Positions 1 through 9,283 are shown, numbered from the stretch's first letter. The stretch: DNA of 64,000 bases from Clostridium moniliforme (GCF_017873235.1 NZ_JAGGJZ010000005.1:62001-126000); one strand, 5' to 3'. Notes: generated from the letters alone by a model not told the origin. Numbers and translations are program-made.

Positions 1-306
1 TATATTATGAGTGTAAAAATTGTTGATAGTATAGATGATGCAATTTCACATATTAATAAATATAATACAGGACATTCAGAAGCAATAGTTACAAATAATT
101 ATTTTAATTCTCAAAAGTTTCTTCAAAGAATTGATGCAGCAGCAGTTTATGTAAATGCATCAACAAGATTTACAGATGGTGGAGAATTTGGATTTGGAGC
201 AGAAATTGGAATAAGTACACAAAAACTTCATGCAAGAGGGCCTATGGGACTTAAAGAACTTACAACAGTTAAGTATATAATATTTGGAAATGGTCAAATT
301 AGATAA
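1..306 (+). CDS. proA: gamma-glutamyl phosphate reductase, C-terminal part (partial at window edge)
   Basis: The reading frame is open from base 1, so this is the last 101 codons of a gene that starts before the window. The residues match the end of ProA, the NADPH-dependent reductase that turns glutamyl-5-phosphate into glutamate semialdehyde in proline synthesis. The family's end region is clear: TGHSEAIVT, then [20 protein letters not shown], then a closing [10 protein letters not shown]. An ATG at base 7 lies inside the conserved region and is not a start. The active-site cysteine lies upstream and cannot be checked. No terminator is seen before the next gene. Confidence 0.93.
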   Translation, partial: YIMSVKIVDSIDDAISHINKYNTGHSEAIVTNNYFNSQKFLQRIDAAAVYVNASTRFTDGGEFGFGAEIGISTQKLHARGPMGLKELTTVKYIIFGNGQIR

Positions 307-374
307 TTAAAGATTTTATTGATTTTAAGGATTTTTAAATTAAAAAACTTTGGTATAAATGGAGGGTGCAGCAT

Positions 375-827
375 ATGAAGATTTTTATTGAGAATTTTGA
401 TGAACTTACAAATGAAATTTTATATAAAATAGTTCAAGAAAGATTTGAGGTTTTTGCTTGTGAACAAAAAATAACCTGTGAAAATGAATTTGATGGTAAG
501 GATAAAGATTGTATACATGTTTATGCAAAGGATGGAGATAAGATAGCAGCTTATCTTAGAATACTTCCTAAAGGAATTGGATATAATGATGCACCGGCAA
601 TTGGTAGAGTTATAGTAAGTAAAGATTATAGAAGGCATGGTCTTGGAACAGTCATATTAAAGGAAGCTATAAAATATATTAAGGAAAACTATAATGAAGA
701 AAAAATAAAATTATCATCTCAAGAATATGTTAAAAAGCTTTATGAAAATGTTGGATTTAAGGTAGTCTCAGAACCTTATGATGAAGCTGGAATTCAACAT
801 GTAAAGATGGTTTATAATATAAAATAA
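375..827 (+). CDS. GNAT family N-acetyltransferase, ElaA-like
   Basis: A 150-residue single-domain acetyltransferase. The N-terminal part (ERFEVFACEQKI, then EFDGKDKD) and the acetyl-CoA loop IGRVIVSKDYRRHGLG are typical of the ElaA branch of GNAT proteins, which use acetyl-CoA to acetylate a small molecule or protein amine. The substrate is unknown. I take the ATG at 375 because GGAGG at 361-365 lies nine bases before it; the GTG at 366 is too close to that site. The gene stands alone between proA and a strong terminator. Confidence 0.85.
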   Translation: MKIFIENFDELTNEILYKIVQERFEVFACEQKITCENEFDGKDKDCIHVYAKDGDKIAAYLRILPKGIGYNDAPAIGRVIVSKDYRRHGLGTVILKEAIKYIKENYNEEKIKLSSQEYVKKLYENVGFKVVSEPYDEAGIQHVKMVYNIK

Positions 828-867
828 AAAAAGATCCTCCAAGCGATGAGTATTGGGGGATCTTTTT
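828..867 (+). terminator. Rho-independent terminator after the GNAT gene
   Basis: AAGATCCTCC and GGGGGATCTT pair around a short loop and a run of T follows. It starts right after the stop codon at 827. Confidence 0.85.
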
Positions 868-883
868 GAAAAGTAGTATTGAA

Positions 884-933
884 ATAGTAAGTAGGGTCAG
901 TTCTATAAGAAAATAGTAACTGCCGCTTACTAT
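884..933. other. Imperfect stem-loop with no T tail
   Basis: ATAGTAAG (884-891) pairs with CTTACTAT (926-933), CAGTT (898-902) with AACTG (918-922), and CTAT with ATAG inside. An asymmetric internal loop separates the outer and middle stems. It lies between a terminator and the promoter of the next gene and has no T run, so it is not a terminator. Function unknown. Confidence 0.45.
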
Positions 934-969
934 AATTATCTGAATATTCAAATAAATTATACTATAAAT

Positions 970-998
970 TTGATAAAAAATCAATTTATTAATATATA
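970..998 (+). promoter_or_regulatory. Likely promoter of the TraB/GumN gene
   Basis: TTGATA (970-975) and TATATA (993-998) are separated by 17 bases. In DNA this AT-rich such matches are only moderately informative. Confidence 0.45.
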
Positions 999-1071
999 CT
1001 ATGGAATATGGAAAAATATGTTACAATATAATTAAGTAAAATAACAGTATAGGGGGAGAGTGTTTTTATAA

Positions 1072-1992
1072 TTGTTTTCAAAAAAATATAAAATAGTAAC
1101 ATCTTTAATACTGGTTTTAGGAATTGTTTTTATCTTTGCAGTAATTGGATATGAAAAAAATTATTCAAATTCTTCGAAGGTAGAAGCCAAAGGTTTTCAA
1201 TGGGAGGTTAAGAAAGATAATAAGACTATGTATTTAATAGGAACAATGCATCCTATTAATAATGATTATGAATATTTTAATAAAACAATAAAAGAAATAT
1301 TGAGAAATACTGATGTACTAGCAGTTGAAATTAATCCTTCAGAAGATGAACTTTTAAAAATTAATGTAGAAGGAACATATAGTGGTGGTAAATCAATTGA
1401 GGATGAACTTAATAAAAAACAGATTAAAAATCTTAAATCTATATGTAAAGAAGTTAATTGTGACTATGAAAAGATTAGAGTATTAAAACCATATTTAGTA
1501 GTAAATAATTTACAGTCTATTTTATATGAAAGAGCTGGACTAGCTATGGAAACTTTTGATGATATGTTAATTAAAAACTCATTAAAGAAAAATAAGAGGG
1601 TAGTTGAATTAGAAACTATAGGTTTTCAAGTGAATCTTCTAAATAAAGTTAATGGAATAGATGCTTTAAAGGTAAATTTAGATCTTCATAAAGATGGAAA
1701 GTTCATTGAAAATGGAAAAGATATAATTAATTATTCCAAAGAGTTAATGAATGGGTATTCTAAAGGGGATAGTAAGGTTATGGAAGAAGCAATAAAATTT
1801 CAAAAGCAAAATAAGAAAGAATATAACCTTATGATAAAAGATAGAAATATAAATATGGTAAAAAAGATGGAAGGATTTTTTAATGAAAATGGAGTATATG
1901 CAATAGCTGTTGGATCTTTACATTTTTTTGGTGAGGATGGAATAGTAAATATAATGAAAAACAAAGGTTATGAGGTTACGAGGATAGAGTAA
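1072..1992 (+). CDS. TraB/GumN family protein with N-terminal membrane anchor
   Basis: A 306-residue protein with one hydrophobic segment at about residues 9-27 and a basic N-terminus, so most of it should lie outside the membrane. The rest is a TraB/GumN (Tiki-like) domain: GTMHPINN near residue 57 and VGSLHFFGEDG near 280 are the paired Gly-x-x-His motifs, with conserved Glu in DVLAVEINP. Family members include the pheromone-shutdown protein TraB and proposed metal-dependent proteases; the role here is unknown. The start is TTG at 1072; a GGGGGAG site lies about 13 bases upstream and the in-frame GTG just before is closed by a stop. Single-gene unit. Confidence 0.8.
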   Translation: MFSKKYKIVTSLILVLGIVFIFAVIGYEKNYSNSSKVEAKGFQWEVKKDNKTMYLIGTMHPINNDYEYFNKTIKEILRNTDVLAVEINPSEDELLKINVEGTYSGGKSIEDELNKKQIKNLKSICKEVNCDYEKIRVLKPYLVVNNLQSILYERAGLAMETFDDMLIKNSLKKNKRVVELETIGFQVNLLNKVNGIDALKVNLDLHKDGKFIENGKDIINYSKELMNGYSKGDSKVMEEAIKFQKQNKKEYNLMIKDRNINMVKKMEGFFNENGVYAIAVGSLHFFGEDGIVNIMKNKGYEVTRIE

Positions 1993-2023
1993 ATAAGTCA
2001 TTTATAAAATAAATTTTTAAATA

Positions 2024-2052
2024 AAAAGCCACAAGTTTTACTTGTGGCTTTT
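2024..2052. terminator. Bidirectional terminator
   Basis: AAAAGCCACAAG and CTTGTGGCTTTT form a 12-bp stem with a 5-base loop, with A and T runs on either side. It can serve the TraB/GumN gene and the convergent aldolase operon. Confidence 0.88.
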
Positions 2053-2138
2053 AGATAGCTATTTTATAAATTGGGTAATGTTAATTTTTATTGGGTTGTA
2101 TAAATATTTAAAAGTTTTCGGGTTAATTTAAAAACGAT

Positions 2139-2801
2139 TTATTTTATTTTCTTTAAGTTTATTTGATCTGGATATTTCCATTTAGCAATTTCTTCATCTG
2201 AAATATAGTCAGGTTCTTTTAATCCATTAAGCATTAATGTTCCATAATATATTTCTGCAACTTCTTCAACATATATAGCTTTTAATAATGCTTCATGAAT
2301 ATCTTCTTTATCAACAGCAAGTACACCATGTTTAGACATTAAACAAACATCAGATATTTTCATTGGTTCAACTATGCTTTTAGCAAGTTCAATAGTTCCA
2401 GGTCTACCATATGGAGCTACAGGAACTTTTCCACCATAACTTAATACTTCATATATAACTGGTTTAATTTCTTTTTCTAAAACAGCAAACATTGTTGCAA
2501 ATTTTGAATGAGTATGAACTATGCTATGTACATCTTCTCGTGTTTTATAAACTTCTAAGTGCATTAATAATTCACTTGTTGGTTTTAATCCAGTTTCAGC
2601 TTCAATTAAATTTGCATCTAAATCTACTACACAAACATCTTTGTATGTAAGTTTTTCTCTATCAATACCAGATGGAGTTACAACTACATAGCCAGTTTCT
2701 TTATCTCTAATACTAAAGTTACCTGCCTTATGTTTGCAAAGTCCTATATCTTGAGCTTTTTTAGCTACTTCAACCACTGATTTTTTTAAATCTTCTAACA
2801 T
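2139..2801 (-). CDS. class II aldolase, L-fuculose-phosphate aldolase type
   Basis: A 220-residue zinc-dependent class II aldolase, full length for the FucA/AraD family. It should cleave a ketose-1-phosphate into dihydroxyacetone phosphate and an aldehyde. Zinc ligands are visible as His96 and His98 (VHTHSKF) and His158 (MSKHGV), and Glu77 (SELLMH) matches the catalytic Glu. The N-terminal AGNFSIRD and the TPSGI loop bind phosphate in the family. It is the last gene of an operon with three PTS genes, so the substrate is probably the phosphorylated sugar delivered by that PTS. FucA, RhaD-like and 5-deoxyribulose-phosphate aldolases are hard to tell apart by eye, so I give no symbol. Confidence 0.85.
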   Translation of the reverse strand: MLEDLKKSVVEVAKKAQDIGLCKHKAGNFSIRDKETGYVVVTPSGIDREKLTYKDVCVVDLDANLIEAETGLKPTSELLMHLEVYKTREDVHSIVHTHSKFATMFAVLEKEIKPVIYEVLSYGGKVPVAPYGRPGTIELAKSIVEPMKISDVCLMSKHGVLAVDKEDIHEALLKAIYVEEVAEIYYGTLMLNGLKEPDYISDEEIAKWKYPDQINLKKIK

Positions 2802-2879
2802 AATATTATCTCCTTATCTATATTAAGATCTTTGATATTAAACATCATCATATAATAATGATACGGTATTGTTTTTTTA

Positions 2880-4244
2880 TTATTTTGCCATTTCCTCATC
2901 TAATTTAGCATTTCTTTTCTTCATATATTTTGCATAATATACAAAACATAAGATCCATAAGCCTAAGAATACTATTCCAATAAATTCTCCATTTATTGCG
3001 TTCATAGCTTGAGCTAATGACCATCTAAATGTTGGAGCTTCGATTCCAAACCAGCTTAATAATTGTCCTGCTGGTACATCTATAGTTCCAACTTGTTTAG
3101 CTAATTCTGTAAACATTGTGCTGAAATTAGAAGCACATAGTAGATATATTGGAGTAACTACTGTACCTAAAATTAGCATTCTAAATAAGTTTCCTCCTGT
3201 AATTATAAGAGTTGGAACAACCATACCTATATTTATAATAGCTCCAAGTGGTAATACATTATTTACTCCAGCTTTTGATAAAAGTATTGAAAGTAATAAT
3301 TCAATTGGAACTAAAAGTATTGCTGCAACCCATACTTCTGATAATCCTGCCATGAAAGGCCAATCTAATCCGATGTAGAATTCTCTACCTTTAAATTTGT
3401 TTTTCATAAAGCTACTTACAGCATCTGCAATTGGAGCAAGTGCTTGCATAAATAATTTAGCAACCATAGGGAAAAGAACCAATGATGTTGAAACTTGAAT
3501 AGCTACAGTTAAGATTTTACTTAGATCATATCCAGCAAAGGCAGCAATTAATGCACCAACTAAAAATCCCATAACTGAGTTTTCGCCAAATATTCCAATT
3601 TTCTTTTTTAATATTTTAGCATCTAGCTTTATATTATTAATTCCAGGAATAAAATCTAAAATTCTATTTAATGGAGCTAATATAACACATTGTAAAGTCA
3701 TCATATGAGGACATGTTACACCTGGTATATTAGTTAATTTATTAATTTGTTTTGCAGTTAAGTCTGCATTTTTAAGTTCTAGTACTACTTGAATTGAAGC
3801 TGCAATAAGTCCTAAAGGAATGCTACCTGTAACTGCAGTTACAATTGTTGCAGTTAAAATTTTTCCCCAAACATTCCAAAGGTCAACATTTAGAGTACTT
3901 GTCCATCCAAAACCTAACATAACTAGGTTAATAACTATTTGAATTGGAAAAACTGCTAATGCATAAGGCCAAGCCCAAGCTATTGCTGACATTGGGGCCC
4001 AACCGACATCTATTGCATTTAAGTGAATTCCAGTATTATTAACAAAAGCAGATGCAGCTGGACTTATTGATTTAAACATGAAATCAAGTATTACGCTCAT
4101 TCCAGTAAAGGCAATTCCTAAAGTTAATCCTGCAGTAATAGCTTTTTTGACTTTCATTTTCATGAATAATCCAAGTATTATCATTATTAAAGGCAAAAAT
4201 ACAGCTGGACCTAGGCCTAATATATAATCTAATATTGCTTTCAC
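2880..4244 (-). CDS. PTS galactitol-type transporter subunit IIC
   Basis: A 454-residue polytopic membrane protein of the EIIC-GAT family, the sugar channel of a phosphotransferase system. The hydrophobic N-terminus (AILDYILGLGPAVFLPLIMI) and NVDLWNVWGK are typical of GatC. I place the start at the GTG whose first base is 4244, seven bases after a GGGAGGA site; the longer reading with eight extra residues would run through that site. It follows IIB and precedes the aldolase, completing an A-B-C-aldolase operon. The true substrate cannot be read from the sequence; galactitol itself would need a dehydrogenase that is not here. Confidence 0.88.
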   Translation of the reverse strand: MKAILDYILGLGPAVFLPLIMIILGLFMKMKVKKAITAGLTLGIAFTGMSVILDFMFKSISPAASAFVNNTGIHLNAIDVGWAPMSAIAWAWPYALAVFPIQIVINLVMLGFGWTSTLNVDLWNVWGKILTATIVTAVTGSIPLGLIAASIQVVLELKNADLTAKQINKLTNIPGVTCPHMMTLQCVILAPLNRILDFIPGINNIKLDAKILKKKIGIFGENSVMGFLVGALIAAFAGYDLSKILTVAIQVSTSLVLFPMVAKLFMQALAPIADAVSSFMKNKFKGREFYIGLDWPFMAGLSEVWVAAILLVPIELLLSILLSKAGVNNVLPLGAIINIGMVVPTLIITGGNLFRMLILGTVVTPIYLLCASNFSTMFTELAKQVGTIDVPAGQLLSWFGIEAPTFRWSLAQAMNAINGEFIGIVFLGLWILCFVYYAKYMKKRNAKLDEEMAK

Positions 4245-4278
4245 AATAATTCCTCCCTTAATTTTCAAAAATTAATTT

Positions 4279-4294
4279 AGCTATTTAAATAGCT
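4279..4294. repeat. Perfect 16-bp palindrome between IIB and IIC genes
   Basis: AGCTATTTAAATAGCT lies in the 134-base gap between the IIB stop and the IIC start. As RNA it could fold into a small hairpin and affect relative expression, but it is AT-rich and short. Confidence 0.4.
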
Positions 4295-4378
4295 TTATAT
4301 TTATAATTTATTGTTGTATAATCTAATTGTAATTTAATTTATTTAAACCTTGATGCTTTATGCGGATAGGTCTTTTTT

Positions 4379-4669
4379 TTATGCATTTATGAACTGTTTT
4401 AATTTTTCAAATTCTTCATCCATTCCCATTCCAGTTAAGAATGCTAGTCCGTTTATAGTTGGTTTATCAATATCTAATGCACCAGCTGAAACTATTGAAA
4501 CATAAATATCACATTGATCTATTATACTTTCTAATGATTTAATATCTACAGCCTCAACTACTGCTGGTAAACCTTCTTCTTCAATCATATTTGAAATTTT
4601 TGATGCAACTGTTTGTGATGTTGCAACTCCTGATCCACATGCTACATAAATTCTTTTTGTTTTTGCCAT
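4379..4669 (-). CDS. PTS galactitol-type subunit IIB
   Basis: A 96-residue cytoplasmic EIIB-GAT protein. It passes phosphate from IIA to the sugar through a cysteine, here Cys11 in the loop IYVACGSGVATSQT, which is the normal phosphorylation site. Its length and single-domain form are standard for GatB. An AGGAGG-like site (written backward as cctcctt at about 4679) precedes the ATG. It sits between IIA and IIC in the same operon. Confidence 0.9.
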   Translation of the reverse strand: MAKTKRIYVACGSGVATSQTVASKISNMIEEEGLPAVVEAVDIKSLESIIDQCDIYVSIVSAGALDIDKPTINGLAFLTGMGMDEEFEKLKQFINA

Positions 4670-4707
4670 TTTTAATTCCTCCTTAAATTTTATTGGATTT
4701 AATGATT

Positions 4708-5181
4708 TTAATTTTGGTTAATAAGTTCTGATAGATTTTTATATATCTCATCAAGATCATTGCTAGTGTTTAATATTTCTAGTCGTTCTTTTTGAGAGAA
4801 TATTCCCATTAAATTGCTTAATGTATTTACTTGGGCTTTAGGATCGTGAATAACTAACATAAATACTAATTTAACGTTTACATCATTCTCGCCAGTTCCC
4901 ATTTCTTTAAATACAACTGGATTTTTTAATCTTGCAAAAAATATTGCACCTTTTTTAACATGAATTGAATCTGTATGAGGTATAGCTATTTCAATATCAT
5001 TAGCTTTTAACCCGGTTGGATAAATCCCTTCTCTTTTAATTAAGTTTTCATAGAATGTATCTTTTACATATCCTTTTTCCTCTAAGATACCTGCCATGTG
5101 TCTTAAAACTTCTTCTTTTGAATTTGCCTCATAATCTAATAGGATTAAATCTTTTGTGAAAAGATTATTGTTTCCTGTCAT
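4708..5181 (-). CDS. PTS fructose/mannitol-family subunit IIA
   Basis: A 157-residue EIIA of the fructose-mannitol-galactitol group. It accepts phosphate from HPr on His69 in IAIPHTDS, the expected site. The following region (VFMLVIHDPKAQVNTLSNLMGIF) is also typical. It is the first gene of the PTS-aldolase operon, with AGGAGG ahead of its ATG and a sigma-54 type promoter about 40 bases further upstream, so the whole operon is probably switched on by the neighbouring LevR-type activator. Confidence 0.9.
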   Translation of the reverse strand: MTGNNNLFTKDLILLDYEANSKEEVLRHMAGILEEKGYVKDTFYENLIKREGIYPTGLKANDIEIAIPHTDSIHVKKGAIFFARLKNPVVFKEMGTGENDVNVKLVFMLVIHDPKAQVNTLSNLMGIFSQKERLEILNTSNDLDEIYKNLSELINQN

Positions 5182-5220
5182 GATTACACCTCCTATTTTA
5201 TGTCTATGCCTATATATAGA

Positions 5221-5236
5221 GCAAGTATCGTGCCAA
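5221..5236 (-). promoter_or_regulatory. Sigma-54 (-24/-12) promoter of the PTS-aldolase operon
   Basis: On the minus strand the sequence is TGGCACGATACTTGCT, matching the RpoN consensus TGGCAC-N5-TTGCW. It lies 40 bases before the IIA start codon. The adjacent activator has the GAFTGA loop needed to drive sigma-54 polymerase, which makes the call firm. Confidence 0.9.
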
Positions 5237-5238
5237 AA

Positions 5239-5325
5239 TAGTGCATATTAGTTAAAGTAGCTATTTTATTAGATTCTTAAAATTCATTATGCACTAATTA
5301 AATTTTGATAATAAATAGTGCATAA
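5239..5325. promoter_or_regulatory. Upstream activator sites: inverted and repeated TAGTGCATA
   Basis: TTATGCACTA (5287-5296) and TAGTGCATAA (5316-5325) form a perfect 10-bp inverted repeat with a 19-base spacer. A third copy, TAGTGCATA (5239-5247), touches the -24 element. The inverted pair lies about 60-90 bases upstream of the sigma-54 promoter, a normal place for an enhancer of a LevR or NtrC-class activator. That the neighbouring regulator binds here is inference. Confidence 0.7.
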
Positions 5326-5422
5326 GTATTAAAAAAATTAGATTTATATATTGGTTGAAATGTTAATAATAGTATGATAATTTGTAATTAATAGAAATTA
5401 TTGTTATGAAGGAGTGAACTTT

Positions 5423-5620
5423 ATGAAAGCAAAAATTTGGTTTTCTTTAGTAGTTGTTTGTGCAATTTTACTTACTATATCTTTTGCAACTAGCAATATT
5501 ACAATTGCGGCTATAAGTTTAGCATTTGCTTTATATTTACAAAGAATGAAATCAAAAGTAGAATTCCCAAAGAATTTTATTAATATGAAAATTATAAGTT
5601 TTAAAAATTCTAATAAATAA
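5423..5620 (+). CDS. small hydrophobic membrane protein, unknown function
   Basis: A 65-residue protein with about 35 hydrophobic residues near the N-terminus (IWFSLVVVCAILLTISF onward), enough for one or two membrane passes, and a basic C-terminal tail. I choose the ATG at 5423 because AAGGAG lies nine bases before it; the GTG at 5414 overlaps that site. It ends 14 bases before the LevR-type regulator, whose own GGAGG lies in the gap, so the two are very likely co-transcribed. I do not recognise the family. A role in sensing or membrane tethering of the regulator is possible but not shown. Confidence 0.6.
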   Translation: MKAKIWFSLVVVCAILLTISFATSNITIAAISLAFALYLQRMKSKVEFPKNFINMKIISFKNSNK

Positions 5621-5634
5621 AAAGGAGGTTTAAC

Positions 5635-8415
5635 ATGTCTCAAAAAGATCTCATCTTAGACTTCATTAAGGAAAATACTACAAAAGATCATTTGATTGAG
5701 AACTATTTGAATTCAAGAGATATGGGCGTTAGTGCAAAGTCTATTGAAGAGGTATTCAATATTGTGCGCAATAATAGTAGTACTATTCTTAATAACTTAT
5801 ATAAAGAAGGATATTTAATAAAAATAGCTAGTAGACCAGTTACCTTTTTACATAAAGATAACGTTTTAAGTTTTAATTTATCAAAAAATACATATACGTT
5901 AGGAGAATTTGAAAAAATTATTTCTAATTTAAAAAAAGAAGTGAAGGTAGACCCTTTTAGTAAGCTTATAGGATATAATGGATCACTTCAAAGTCAAATA
6001 TTAAAGGCAAAAGCTGCTATATTGTATCCTCCAAATGGACTAAATACATTAATTTTAGGAGAGAGTGGGGTAGGTAAAACCACTTTTGCTCAAAGAATGT
6101 ATGAATTTGCAAAATTAAACAAAAATTCAATTAAAGAAATTCCGTTTATTTCTTTTAACTGTTCAGATTATTTTAATAATCCACATTTGCTTTTATCTCA
6201 ACTTTTTGGACATGTTAAAGGGGCATTTACTGGAGCTGATTCTGATAAAGAAGGTTTAGTTGAGAAAGCAGATGGAGGAATTTTATTTTTAGATGAAATA
6301 CATAGATTGCCTCCTGATGGTCAGGAAATGCTTTTTTATTTAATTGATACTGGAGAATTTAATAGACTTGGAGAAACATCAAAAAATAGAAAAAGTAATG
6401 TAATTATAATAGCTGCAACAACAGAGAATCCAGATGATGTTCTTTTAAACACATTTTCAAGAAGAATTCCCGTAAGCATTAAATTACCTTCTTTTTGCGA
6501 AAGAGATTTAAATGAAAGAATGGCAGTTGTTCAAGATTTGTTTTTAGAAGAAGCATTAAACCTTAACAAAAAGATTATTGTTTCAGCAGAACTTTTAAAG
6601 GCAATTTGTCTTTATGATTTTAGAAAGGGAAATTTAGGACAACTATATTCAGAAGTTAAGTTAATATGTGCTAAAGGCTTTTTAAATTATGTAAAAAATG
6701 AAAGTGATAATATATATTTAAACTATGATATGCTTAATAAAGATATTATATATAATTATTCTTTAATGGATGATATTTCTAAAAATTTCTTTTCTTTTAA
6801 AAATAGTCAAGTTATTTTAGATCCTAAGAATACATCGAAAGATCATTATTCAATTTCAAATACTTTTGATGGTAACATTTATGATTTAATATATAATAAA
6901 ACAACATCTTTAAAAGATTTAGGATTTAAAGATGAGGAGATAACAAAAGAAATAACGGATATTATAAATATACATTATGATACACTTTTAAATAAATTAG
7001 AGGATAAAGATATAAATATTGAGCAACTATACAAGATAATAAAAAAGGATATTGTAGACTTTTCTTCTAAGGTTATAAATTATGCATCTATGGAGTTACA
7101 AAATATTTTTACTAACCAATTTATATTAATATTGTCTCTTCATATAAAGTCTTTATTAAAGAGATTACATGATGGTAATTATACAAAGAAATTAGATTTA
7201 ACAACAATTGAAAAAAAATATCCCAATGAATATTTAGTATCAAAATATTTCTTAAGAGAATTAAATTCATACTTCAATGTTAATGCACCTGAAGATGAAA
7301 TAGGATTTTTAACATTACTTTTAGCTAATAATCAAGTTAAATTTGAAAGTGGAGCAATAGGTATACTTGTAATGTGCCATGGGGATAGTACAGCAAGTAG
7401 TATGAGTAAAGTAGCAAATAACCTATTAAAATCATCTTTAGTTAGGGCAATAGATATGCCTTTAAATGCAAAGGTAGATGATATTTATAAAAGGGCTCTT
7501 TCAATAATTAGAGCTATGGACCCAGAGGAAGGTGTCTTATTACTTACTGATATGGGATCATTAACAGAGATAGGAGATAAAATATCTATTGAAAGCAATA
7601 TAAAAATAAAAACTATAACAAATGTTACTACTTTAACTGTTTTAGAAGCTTTAAGGCAAGTGCTTTTAGGAACATATTCAATAGATGAAATATACTATAA
7701 TTTAAAGGATTCATTTGGTAATTCAATTAATGAAGAATATAAGAAGAATGCTATTTTAACTTTATGTACTACAGGTCAAGGGTCTAGCCTTATAGCTAAA
7801 AATATGATTAATGAAATTATAAAAGATAGTAATTTAGGTGATATTGAGATTATAGCTTTAGAATATGATGAACATTTATCAAAAATATCAGAATTAACAG
7901 ATTCATATAGAGTTCTAGCTTGTATCGGAAATTTTAGACCAAAGGTTGATATACCTTACTTTCCAATACATAAATTGTTTAGTAAAAGTTTTTCAAAGCA
8001 GTTTACTGATTTTATAGAAAATAAAATTAAAAATGAAAAGAATAATAAAAGTTCTAATGATGATGTAAACTATGATAATCCATATGATGCTGCAACTAAA
8101 ATATTAATAAAATATATAAAATTTTTAAATCCATATTTTGTTGTAAAATCAATAAAAAAATTTGTTATTGAATTAAATGATTCAAGAGTAAATGATGAAA
8201 ATTTAGTTGATTTAATATTACATATTGGATGTATGTTAGATAGATGCATTCAAGGAAATTATGCAAAATTTGATAGGATAGAAGAATTTAAAGTAATATT
8301 TTCTAATGATTTTAATAAAGTTAAAAGTTGTATATCAATATTAGAAAAAGAATTTAATATGGAAATTACAGAAGATGAAATATGTTATATAGTAAAGGTA
8401 TTAAATAGAGATTAA
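5635..8415 (+). CDS. LevR-type sigma-54-dependent activator with PRD and PTS-like domains
   Basis: A 926-residue regulator with the LevR domain order. It starts with a DNA-binding region, then an AAA+ domain with Walker A GESGVGKT (about residue 142), the sigma-54 contact loop GAFTGAD (about 197) and Walker [11 protein letters not shown] (about 215). A first PTS regulation domain follows ([17 protein letters not shown], about 500-515), then an EIIA-mannose-like segment (GILVMCHGD, about 580), an EIIB-galactitol-like segment (LCTTGQGSS, about 710) and a second PRD ([17 protein letters not shown]) at the end. Phosphorylation of PRD histidines by HPr and the PTS subunits normally sets activity. 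It lies divergent from the PTS-aldolase operon and a matching -24/-12 promoter. Confidence 0.93.
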   Translation: MSQKDLILDFIKENTTKDHLIENYLNSRDMGVSAKSIEEVFNIVRNNSSTILNNLYKEGYLIKIASRPVTFLHKDNVLSFNLSKNTYTLGEFEKIISNLKKEVKVDPFSKLIGYNGSLQSQILKAKAAILYPPNGLNTLILGESGVGKTTFAQRMYEFAKLNKNSIKEIPFISFNCSDYFNNPHLLLSQLFGHVKGAFTGADSDKEGLVEKADGGILFLDEIHRLPPDGQEMLFYLIDTGEFNRLGETSKNRKSNVIIIAATTENPDDVLLNTFSRRIPVSIKLPSFCERDLNERMAVVQDLFLEEALNLNKKIIVSAELLKAICLYDFRKGNLGQLYSEVKLICAKGFLNYVKNESDNIYLNYDMLNKDIIYNYSLMDDISKNFFSFKNSQVILDPKNTSKDHYSISNTFDGNIYDLIYNKTTSLKDLGFKDEEITKEITDIINIHYDTLLNKLEDKDINIEQLYKIIKKDIVDFSSKVINYASMELQNIFTNQFILILSLHIKSLLKRLHDGNYTKKLDLTTIEKKYPNEYLVSKYFLRELNSYFNVNAPEDEIGFLTLLLANNQVKFESGAIGILVMCHGDSTASSMSKVANNLLKSSLVRAIDMPLNAKVDDIYKRALSIIRAMDPEEGVLLLTDMGSLTEIGDKISIESNIKIKTITNVTTLTVLEALRQVLLGTYSIDEIYYNLKDSFGNSINEEYKKNAILTLCTTGQGSSLIAKNMINEIIKDSNLGDIEIIALEYDEHLSKISELTDSYRVLACIGNFRPKVDIPYFPIHKLFSKSFSKQFTDFIENKIKNEKNNKSSNDDVNYDNPYDAATKILIKYIKFLNPYFVVKSIKKFVIELNDSRVNDENLVDLILHIGCMLDRCIQGNYAKFDRIEEFKVIFSNDFNKVKSCISILEKEFNMEITEDEICYIVKVLNRD

Positions 8416-8440
8416 AAAGTGGCTTAGCCACTTTTTTTAA
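8414..8440 (+). terminator. Terminator after the LevR-type regulator
   Basis: AAAGTGGC and GCCACTTT pair around TTA, followed by a T run. Confidence 0.88.
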
Positions 8441-8496
8441 TACAAAAAAATAAGTTATAATTTATAAGAAAGATAGGTTTAAAGAGAGGAAATATT

Positions 8497-9273
8497 ATGG
8501 GAAGAGAATCTTATACGTTAATAACTGGAGGTACAAAAGGAATAGGTTTAGAACTTGCAAAACTATTTGCAAAGGATAAAAATAATTTATTATTAGTTGC
8601 AAGAAATGAATTAGAATTAATTAAAGTTAAGGAATTATTAGAAAAAGAATTTAATATATGTGTAAAAGTTTTAGGATTAGACCTTAGTGTGGATAATTCA
8701 TGTGAAAAACTTTTTGAATTTGTGGATGAAAAAAATATAGTTGTGGATAATTTAATTAATAATGCAGGTGTGGGTAGCTTTGGGTATTTTGATAATATTA
8801 GTGAGGAAAAGGATATTAATCTTATAGAAATTAATATTGTAGCTTTAACAAAACTTATTAAATATTTTCTTCCTAAAATGAAGGAGAGAAAACAAGGTGG
8901 AATACTTAATGTAGCTTCAACAGCAGCTTTTGTTGGTGGTCCTAAAATGAGTACATATTATTCTTCAAAGGCATATGTATTAACTTTATCAGAAGCTCTT
9001 TATGAAGAAGGAAAAAATTTTGGCGTTAATGTATGTTGCCTTTGCCCTGGACCTGTAAAAACATCATTTCAAGAAAATGCAGGTATAGTTAAATCTGAAA
9101 AAGCAAAAAAATATTTAATGGATGCAGATTTTGTTGCAAGAGAAGGCTATGAGGGCTTTAAAAGAGGAAAAGCAATTATAATACCTGGATTTAAAAATAA
9201 AGTAATGGTAATTGGTACAAAGTTTTTACCTAGAGGTATAATAAGAAAAATAATATTTAGCACAAATAAATAG
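8497..9273 (+). CDS. short-chain dehydrogenase/reductase
   Basis: A 258-residue classical SDR. The NAD(P)-binding motif TGGTKGIG is at residues 8-15, NNAGVG marks the central motif, and the catalytic Tyr and Lys are in YYSSKAYV, followed by CLCPGPVKT. Such proteins oxidise or reduce alcohols or ketones; the substrate is unknown. It resembles the YqjQ/DltE-like group. A GAGAGGA site precedes the ATG. The HAD phosphatase begins 10 bases after its stop, so they form a two-gene unit. Confidence 0.88.
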   Translation: MGRESYTLITGGTKGIGLELAKLFAKDKNNLLLVARNELELIKVKELLEKEFNICVKVLGLDLSVDNSCEKLFEFVDEKNIVVDNLINNAGVGSFGYFDNISEEKDINLIEINIVALTKLIKYFLPKMKERKQGGILNVASTAAFVGGPKMSTYYSSKAYVLTLSEALYEEGKNFGVNVCCLCPGPVKTSFQENAGIVKSEKAKKYLMDADFVAREGYEGFKRGKAIIIPGFKNKVMVIGTKFLPRGIIRKIIFSTNK

Positions 9274-9283
9274 GAGGAGAGAA

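Noticed and set aside
757..984. A 75-codon minus-strand frame across the GNAT terminator
   Set aside because: It crosses a strong terminator and a structured element and has no supporting site.
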